A stretch of 64,000 nt of DNA from Larix kaempferi. Taxonomy: Eukaryota > Streptophyta > Pinopsida > Pinales > Pinaceae. The stretch lies in the NCBI GenBank assembly GCA_027924585.1, contig BSBM01000059.1, positions 4,464,001-4,528,000 of the forward strand. Direction: 5' to 3'. The notes beneath the pieces are model-generated. The model searched no databases and was not told where the DNA came from. It saw nothing but the letters and a program-made list of their open reading frames with translations. Within the stretch, counting starts at the first letter, position 1; each line of letters opens with the position of its first letter. A program made the translations under genes and the position numbers. This document shows positions 58,216-64,000 of the stretch, piece after piece.

Positions 58216-59463
58216 GGAACCAACCTTCAACCCTATGGAATGCACAACGAAGGTGACCTAGGTAAAAGCTTGTAAGTCCATTGTTGACAAAAAAGATAAT
58301 GTTGAAGGAAATTTGGCTTTTTAATAAGCTCATCCCCATCTTGAATTAGAGAAGCAATGATCACATGCTTAGTCTAGCAAACTCCTCCCTCTAAGAAATG
58401 TTTTGAGAGGCCTTCAAATACCATAGAAGGTCCTCAAATGGATTGTGTTGAAACATAACAAAATGAATTTATATTAATGTCCACTAAAGACCAAATAAGT
58501 CAATGGGAGTAAGACATTACATCAGTTATGACAAACCCATACAAAAGCACGGGGTCCAAGATGCCCCCCTGATATGAAAAATAAAATAATTGAAATGAAA
58601 TGAAAAACTAGTAAACTAAGAACCATAAATAAAACAAAGTAGCAAAACCCAGGCCTGCAAAGGTTATCCCAGGGGAAAAACACCAGAAATTGAGGAGAGA
58701 GCCAACAAAGAAAATTTCCTTCCTGGATAGAAGTAAACCTATAAACATGTAAGTAATCCTGGGTGGTATCAACCAAATCCCTCCTAAGAAGAAGGCATAA
58801 AGGAGATCTCTCCTAACATACAAGGCCAAAGAATTCCCGCTGCAAGAGAAGAAACTGGTGATGCTCTGCTAGGAAGTTGAATGGCTCTCTCATCCGCAAA
58901 TTCTCCTAGAACTCCTCATATCAATGTAACAAGCCCTGAAGTAAGCATCCTAGAATTTGGGATCAGTCTTTGCATCATAAAATTAGGGCACAAGTCTAAA
59001 TCAGTTTTCTGCCAATCATAAATTGTAGTAGCTAGAGCCAAGGAGATAGAAAATGTGGCCAGGTATATATATGTTGAGCCTTCTCAATTAGCTTGATTAT
59101 GATCCTTCCACTGTAAAGCCATTGAGTGTCTTCTTGGTTGGCATAATATTTTTCTTTTTAAATGCCAACTTAAGGTCAATTGGATGCATAATTATATGTT
59201 TAAGAGTCTAAATGTGAATTTCCTAACATACATCTACATTATATTGATTATATCATAAGATTTGAAGTGGTCAGCATATATTTAAAGAAGGTCAGAGCCA
59301 TACGATTTGAAGTGGTTAGCATATATCTAAAGAAGGTCATATCCATTCAGACTACTTTCTTAGGTCTCTTGAGTCAGAAACAATGTTGGAATTATTAGTC
59401 TTTTCTTAGAATTACAAATAATGCAATCTTGGTGTTAATATTGCCCCTTTCCCCAATTCTTAA
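58216..59463. other. Unassigned DNA with a LINE 3' UTR fragment
   Basis: 58450-58900 on the minus strand resembles the LINE 3' UTR at 10235-10560 (GGGGGCATCTTGGACC, then TGACTTATTTGGTC and GTGGACATTAATA near its end). The remainder is AT-rich. A short direct duplication, CATACGATTTGAAGTGGTYA, lies near 59300. No coding sequence is supported. Confidence 0.5.
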
Positions 59464-59535
59464 AGGGTTCTAGCTCAATTGAAGAGCGCCTGCTTTACAA
59501 GTAGGAGGTTGAAGGTTCGATTCCTTCGTGCCCTA
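59464..59535 (+). tRNA. Bacterial/organelle-type tRNA-like gene, anticodon TAC (Val), possibly degenerate
   Basis: 72 bases fold as a cloverleaf: acceptor AGGGTTC/GTGCCCT (one G-T pair and one T-T mismatch), D stem GCTC/GAGC, anticodon stem CCTGC/GTAGG with loop TTTACAA, variable AGGTT, T stem GAAGG/CCTTC with loop TTCGATT, discriminator A. The B box GGTTCGATTCC is perfect; the D loop lacks the usual GG. Anticodon TAC reads Val, but the anticodon arm resembles bacterial-type tRNA-Ala (TGC), so a G-to-A change in an Ala gene is possible. A T-run follows about 20 bases downstream. It could be an organelle-derived insertion or a SINE head. Confidence 0.6.
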
Positions 59536-59593
59536 AAGATATTGCAATATTGATATTTTTAATAAAATATATTTTATTATGGTTTATTATGAC

Positions 59594-60262
59594 TACGAGG
59601 GGGGTTCTAAATTGACTTCATATGTCACTACGAGGGGGGTTCTAAATTGACTTCAAATGTCACTATGAGGGGGGTTCAAAACTGCCCTTGTATGTTACAA
59701 CGAGGGGGTTCGATACCCCCCTGTAATTTTATATGAGGGGGGTTCATAACTGCCCCCAAATGTTTGTAAAGAGTTTTAGGGGGGGTTTCGAACTACCTCT
59801 ATAGGCCTTTACGAGGGGGGTTCCAAACCTCCCCTATAGGCATCTACGAGGGGGGTTACAAACTGCCCCTATAGGAATCTACGAGGGGGGTTCCAAATAG
59901 CCCCTATAGGCCTCTACGAGGGGGGTTTCAAACTGCCTCTATAGGCCTCTACGAGGGGGGTTCAAAACTGCCCCTATAAGTCTCTACGAGGGGGTTCTAA
60001 ACTACCCCTATAGGCCTCTACAAGCGGGGTTCCAAATTGCCCCTATAGGACTATACGAGGGGGGTTCACAACCGCCCCTATAGTCCTCTACGAGGGGGGT
60101 TCCAAACCGCCCATGTAGGTTTGTATGAGGGGGCTTATGAGGGGGGTTCACAACAGCCCTCGTAGGTCTCTATGAAGGGGGTTCAAAACTACCCTCGTAG
60201 GTCTCTATGAAGGGGTCTACGAGGGGGGTTTAAAACCGCCTCCGTAGACTTCTACGAGGGGC
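59594..60262. repeat. 35 bp G-rich minisatellite, about 19 units
   Basis: The unit is roughly TACGAGGGGGGTTCNAAAC followed by TGCCCCTATAGGCCTC. Starts at 59596, 59631, 59666, 59701 and 59812, 59847, 59882, 59917, 59952 are spaced 35 bases; a few units are shortened or irregular. Each unit has a G6 run and a C4 run on the same strand and a CCTATAGG palindrome. It probably forms subterminal repeats of the CACTA-like element ending at 60459. Confidence 0.85.
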
Positions 60263-60459
60263 GTCACAAAACGCCCCCAAAAGTCACTTTTGGGGGTGGT
60301 TCCAATCTCGTCAAAAACAGCCCTTAAAGGGAAAAACTTTTAACATCGTTGCCTTTAGGGGCAGTTTTGCCAAAACTGCCCCCAAAGCCAACCCCCCCCC
60401 CGTAGGTCACTTTTGGGGGCGGAAGAAAACCCCCCCTAAAGCCCAAAAATGTAGTAGTG
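60263..60459 (-). mobile_element. Terminus of a CACTA-like DNA transposon
   Basis: Read on the minus strand from 60459 the sequence starts CACTACTACATTTTTGGGC then TTTAGGGGGGG, the form of an En/Spm (CACTA) terminal repeat. Inside are foldback motifs CCCCCAAAAG-TCA-CTTTTGGGGG (60274-60296) and GGGGCAGTTTT-GCC-AAAACTGCCCC (60358-60382), then the minisatellite. The opposite terminus was not found; no transposase is present. Confidence 0.5.
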
Positions 60460-60766
60460 AAAATGTAGAAAATCACCTTAAATAGTGTTGATGTTGGTTT
60501 CAAGCTCCACACTCATTTTGTTTATTTGCTTTTCCATTCTTTTAGTGATCCTGGTTATGCTGCTATAAACATTAACAAGGTCAAGGAAGGTTCGAAACCA
60601 CCATCAACACTATTCAAGGTGAGTTTCTTCATTTTCTCCCATGTAGGGTGTTGTTCATTGTCGTTGCATCACATAGACTGCAGTCATGAGATCGATGACT
60701 CAACATCTCCTACATTCTTCCTCTTTCCATCCTCTATTGTCCACAGTATCACCTCATCTCATTTGT

Positions 60767-60794
60767 ATATACTAGCCTGCGAAGGCTAGTATAT
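60767..60794. other. Perfect 12 bp palindromic hairpin in LTR 1
   Basis: ATATACTAGCCT-GCGA-AGGCTAGTATAT. LTR 2 has the same stem with loop GTGA near 62583-62606. Confidence 0.8.
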
Positions 60795-61182
60795 CTGGAT
60801 CATAGATGTTACCCATATTTCTCTACACGAAACTGATTGTGACACCACCTCCTACATAAAATAAACAAGCAAGCGAATGCGAGGATCACTTAAAGAGTGG
60901 TAAAGCACAGAAACAAAATGAGTGTGGAGCTTGTTTAACCATGATGATAAGAAAAATAATCTCCCAACCATAGACAAAGCTATTTGTCCCCCCCGAGCTT
61001 AGACTTTCCAATAGAGAACAATGTACATCCAGATAGTAGTAGCACAAACCCAAAAAAACAAGAGAGAAACTTTTCTAATAGTGGAGAACCCCAAAAAATC
61101 AGTCTCTTAACTGCAGTAGAGAACCTCTCTTGGCTAGAGCGAACATGCTTGAGTGAATGACCAAATGAGAGGTCGAACACTC

Positions 61183-61190
61183 TATTTATA
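61183..61190 (-). promoter_or_regulatory. TATA box, LTR 1
   Basis: TATAAATA followed by GAG and the downstream CATTCACTCAAGC leader. The copy in LTR 2 is at 63004-62997. Confidence 0.55.
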
Positions 61191-61512
61191 CACATCAAAT
61201 GGTGATTGTTTCCCTGACTGGGCCGACCTAACTTTCCCTAACTGGGCCGACCTGACTGGGGCATTTCTGCCCGTTGTTTCGGGCAAATTGCCCACTGATT
61301 TGGGGCAGTTTATCCACTGGGCCGACTTGTCTTGGGGGAATACAAAAAATTACATTCAATAAATCTTTTCTTCGTGATTTCACCCCAAGGTTTACATTGA
61401 TTCTTTCAAGTGCTTTACATGATCAAATACATTTACATCTTGTCCCATAGGATGTACAATAACAAGATGAAATATAATAAGAATAACTTTTGAAGTTGCA
61501 CTTTTTCCAACA

Positions 61513-62150
61513 CTCCCTCTCAACAAGGAATGTATTCTTCGAACACTGTATTCTAATCTTATTCTTTCTCTAGTCGACCTATGAGGTGATGCCCCACATA
61601 GCTACTACTCCAATACTCCGTCTTGGCCATGGAGGTATCATCAGTATTATCATATTGAAACACATCCCGATATCATCTGTATATCACAGTTATCTCTAAC
61701 CTCTCTATATCATAAGGAAGGTCTTCCAAGACAATCTAACTCAGTCGAAAAGTGTGAACAAATCAATCTTCGTGCATCTGCTCAATCCAGTCCATCGGAG
61801 AACATGCACTAGCTCCATGACTCTGCCCTATCCATAGGTGAGTCACTTGTGCATCAGCTCAAGAACTTTGCACAGTCCATCGGAGAGTCTATCATGTATC
61901 AATACAATGTGCTCAGCTTAACCTAGTTCATCGAGTGCCTACATCATCAATACTCCCTCTTAGCTAGAGAGGTATCATCACATCGAAACACATCTTGTTA
62001 TCATAAGAGGGTCCATTCCAACACAGGGATACACTCAACAAAGGAGAACGTTCCCCAAATGAACCATCCACAAATAAGCACGTTCCACAAAGGAACCATC
62101 CCACAAAGGGACCATATCATCTTTTTAAAGAAGATATCTGATCTACCTGA
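61513..62150 (-). mobile_element. Polypurine tract and 3' internal end of LTR element 1
   Basis: GAGAGGGAG (61521-61513 on the minus strand) abuts the LTR start and is the plus-strand primer site. Above it is non-coding 3' internal sequence with several copies of a CAGTCCATCGGAGA phrase (near 61792 and 61876) and of GTTCCACAAAGGA (near 62085). No coding sequence is seen. At 62150 it is broken by LTR 2. Confidence 0.6.
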
Positions 62151-62573
62151 GATGAGGTGATATGAGGGACAATAGAGGATGGAAAGGGGAAAAATGCCGG
62201 AGATGTTGAGTCATCGAACCCATGACTGCAGTCTATGCGATGAAACGACTACAAACAACGCCCTACACGAGAGAAAATGTAGAAAATCACCTTAAATAGT
62301 GTTGATGTTGGTTTCGATCTCCACACTCATTTTGTTTATGTGCTTTTCCATTCTTTTAGTGATCCTGGTTATGCTGCTATAAACATTAACAAGGTCAAGG
62401 AAGGCTCGAAACCACCATCAACACTGTTCAAGGTTAGTTTCTTCATATTCTCCCATGTAGGGTGTTGTTCGTAGTTGTTGCATCTCATAGACTGCAGTCA
62501 TGAGATCGATGACTCAACATCTCCCACATTTTCCCCTTTCCATCCTCTATTGTCCCCGGTATCACCTTGTCTC
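62151..62573. repeat. Long inverted repeat, arms about 167 bp, spacer 88 bp
   Basis: The left arm, 62151-62317, is the reverse complement of the right arm, 62406-62573, with roughly 90% identity by eye. Shared blocks include GGACAATAGAGGATGGAAAG, GAGATGTTGAGTCATCGA and CATGACTGCAGTCTATG. A transcript through it would form a long near-perfect hairpin. Confidence 0.85.
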
Positions 62574-63317
62574 ACTTGTAGATACTAGCCTGTGAAGGCT
62601 AGTATATCTAGAACATAGATGTTAGCAATATTTCTCTACGCGACACTGATTGTGACAGCATCTCCTACAAAAAATAAACAAGCAGGCGAATGCGAGGAGC
62701 ACTGAAAAAATGGCAAATTAAAGAAACAAAATGAGTGCCGAGCTCGTTTAAACGATGATGATAAGAACAATCATCTCCCAACCATAGACAAAGCTATTTG
62801 TCTCCCCCGAGCTCAGACCTTCCGATAGAGAACGATGTATATCCGGATATTGGTAGCGCAAACCCTAGAAAACAAAGAAGAAACTTCTCCAATAGTGGAG
62901 TGCCCCAAAAAATCAGTCTCTTAACTGAAGTAGCGAACCTCTCTTGGCTAGAGCGAACTTGCTTGAGTGAATGACGAAATGAGAGGTCGAACTCTCTATT
63001 TATACACATCAAAGGGAGACTTTTTTCCTGTTTGGGCCGACCTAACTTTCCCTAACTGCGCCGACATGACTCGGGCAGTTCTGCCCATTGTATGGGGCAA
63101 ATTGCCCACTACTTTGGGGCAATTTATCCACTGGTCTGACTTGTCTTGGCGAAATACAGAAAATTACAATTAATAAATATTTTCTTTGTGATTTCACCCC
63201 TAGGTTTACATTGAGTGTTTTACATGATCGAATACATTGACATCTTTTCCCATAGCAGGTACCTTAACAAGATGAAATGCAATAAGAATAACTTCCAAAG
63301 TTGTACGGTTTCCAACA
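62153..63317 (-). repeat. LTR 2 of the same family (about 1165 bp)
   Basis: The minus strand starts TGTTGGAAACC at 63317 and is taken to end ...TATCACCTCA at 62153, where element 1 internal sequence resumes and where the 3' internal end of element 2 diverges (compare 62150 with 63990). It contains TATA at 63004-62997 and, near its 3' end, the long inverted repeat. The end assignment is inferred; the matching host flank of element 2 is outside the window. Confidence 0.6.
62997..63004 (-). promoter_or_regulatory. TATA box, LTR 2
   Basis: TATAAATA, conserved with LTR 1. Confidence 0.55.
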
Positions 63318-64000
63318 CTCCCTCTCAACAAAGAAGGTATTCTTCGAACACTGTATTCTAATCTGATTCTTTATTTGGTTGACCTATGAGGTGATGCCCC
63401 ATGCAGCTACTACTCCAACACTACCTCTTGGCCATGGAGGTATCATCAGCATTATCATACTGAAACACATCTCGATATCATATGTACATCACAGTTATCT
63501 CTAACCTCTCTATATCATAAGGAAGGTCTTCCAACACAATCACAGTTAGTTGAGAAGTGTCAACAAATCAATCTGTGTGCATCTGCTCAATCCAGTCCAT
63601 CGGGAAACATGCACTAGCTCCACGACTCTTCCCTCTCCATAGGTGAGTCACTCATGCATCAGCTCAAGAACTCTGCACAGTCCATCGTAGAGTCTTTCAT
63701 GCATCAATACAATGTGCTCAGCTCAACCCAGTCCATCGAGTGCCTACATCATCAACACTCCCTCTTAGCTAGAGAGGTATCATCACGTCGGAAGACATTG
63801 TTATCATAAGAGGGTCCATTCCAACACAGGCATACACTCCACAAAGAAGAACGTTCCCCAAATCAACCATCCACAAATAAGCATGTTCCACAATGGGACA
63901 CGCTCCACAGAGGAGTACGTTCCACAACTGAACCATCCCACAAAGGGACCATATCATCTTTTTAAAGAAGATATATAATCTACCTAATGAACTTGGTCAT
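63318..64000 (-). mobile_element. Polypurine tract and 3' internal end of LTR element 2
   Basis: GAGAGGGAG (63326-63318, minus strand) precedes LTR 2. The following non-coding sequence matches 61513-62148 up to about 63988, then continues with TGAACTTGGTCAT to the window end, presumably the native continuation of the element. Confidence 0.6.

Larger units (their letters stand above)
60460..61512 (-). repeat. LTR 1 of a minus-strand LTR retrotransposon, cut at its 3' end
   Basis: The minus strand begins TGTTGGAAAAAG at 61512 directly after a polypurine tract. TATAAATA is at 61190-61183. It is homologous to LTR 2 with an offset of about 1805-1814. The low end is cut at 60460 by the CACTA-like terminus. 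Part of the inverted repeat survives (60460-60503 with about 60592-60640). The TGTTGG start suggests a Copia-type LTR, but no coding domain is present to confirm it. Confidence 0.65.

Noticed and set aside
59594-60262. CRISPR-like regular spacing
   Set aside because: The unit is a continuous 35 bp tandem repeat with no unique spacers, and the DNA is plant nuclear; it is a minisatellite.
60460-64000. Simple 1.81 kb tandem duplication
   Set aside because: The junction at 62150/62151 coincides with an LTR-type end, and copy 2 continues with different sequence after 63988; insertion of one family member into another explains this better, though duplication is not fully excluded.

Overview
This window is nuclear DNA from a land plant with a repeat-rich, probably large genome. 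It consists almost entirely of retrotransposons in several nesting layers. The evidence is plant-type Ty3/gypsy polyproteins (a Tat-like lineage with an extra archaeal-type RNase H, and a chromodomain-bearing chromovirus), tRNA-Asp and tRNA-iMet primer binding sites, an L1-like LINE with a zf-RVT tail, a CACTA-like terminus and very long LTRs. A gymnosperm or similar host fits, but the species cannot be read from the sequence. No complete host protein gene is visible. One candidate exon (13333-13460) and one organelle/bacterial-type tRNA-like gene (59464-59535) are the only non-transposon coding candidates.

Layout. 1-7575: minus-strand Tat-like Ty3 element with a 3.0 kb 5' LTR, tRNA-Asp PBS, protease, archaeal-type RNase H, RT, degenerate native RNase H and an integrase with an intact DDE triad; it runs off the left edge. 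7576-15322: unassigned DNA, two LINE fragments, covarying hairpins and small tandem repeats. 15323-20166: a minus-strand solo LTR of about 4.84 kb. 20167-23698: LTR-like debris, a 236 bp tandem repeat and GC-rich blocks. 23699-39039: a decayed plus-strand chromovirus whose RT is split at 27592 by a second copy of the giant solo LTR (27593-36868, TSD CAGTC). That solo LTR is itself split by a 4.5 kb LTR element with 222 bp LTRs and coiled-coil ORFs (29716-34212).

32720-55193: a tandem array of a 6.32 kb unit (3 full copies plus 0.56 copy). The unit spans parts of all three nested elements: the 3' part of the coiled-coil element, its LTR, the 3' part of the giant LTR and the 3' half of chromovirus pol. 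Units are nearly identical. Three diagnostic SNPs alternate A-B-A-B, which implies duplication of a 12.6 kb dimer after an initial monomer duplication, unless the array is an assembly artefact. The array stops inside the giant LTR at 55193 and is followed by a plus-strand Tat LTR (55204-58215), the inverted partner of 4554-7575.

58216-64000: a LINE 3' fragment, the tRNA-like gene, a 35 bp G-rich minisatellite ending at a CACTA-like terminus, and two minus-strand LTR/polypurine-tract segments of one further LTR family (the second apparently inserted into the first). Its LTR carries a long inverted repeat near its 3' end.

Most reading frames are broken. The apparent order of events is chromovirus, giant-LTR insertion and solo-LTR formation, coiled-coil element insertion, tandem duplication, dimer duplication.
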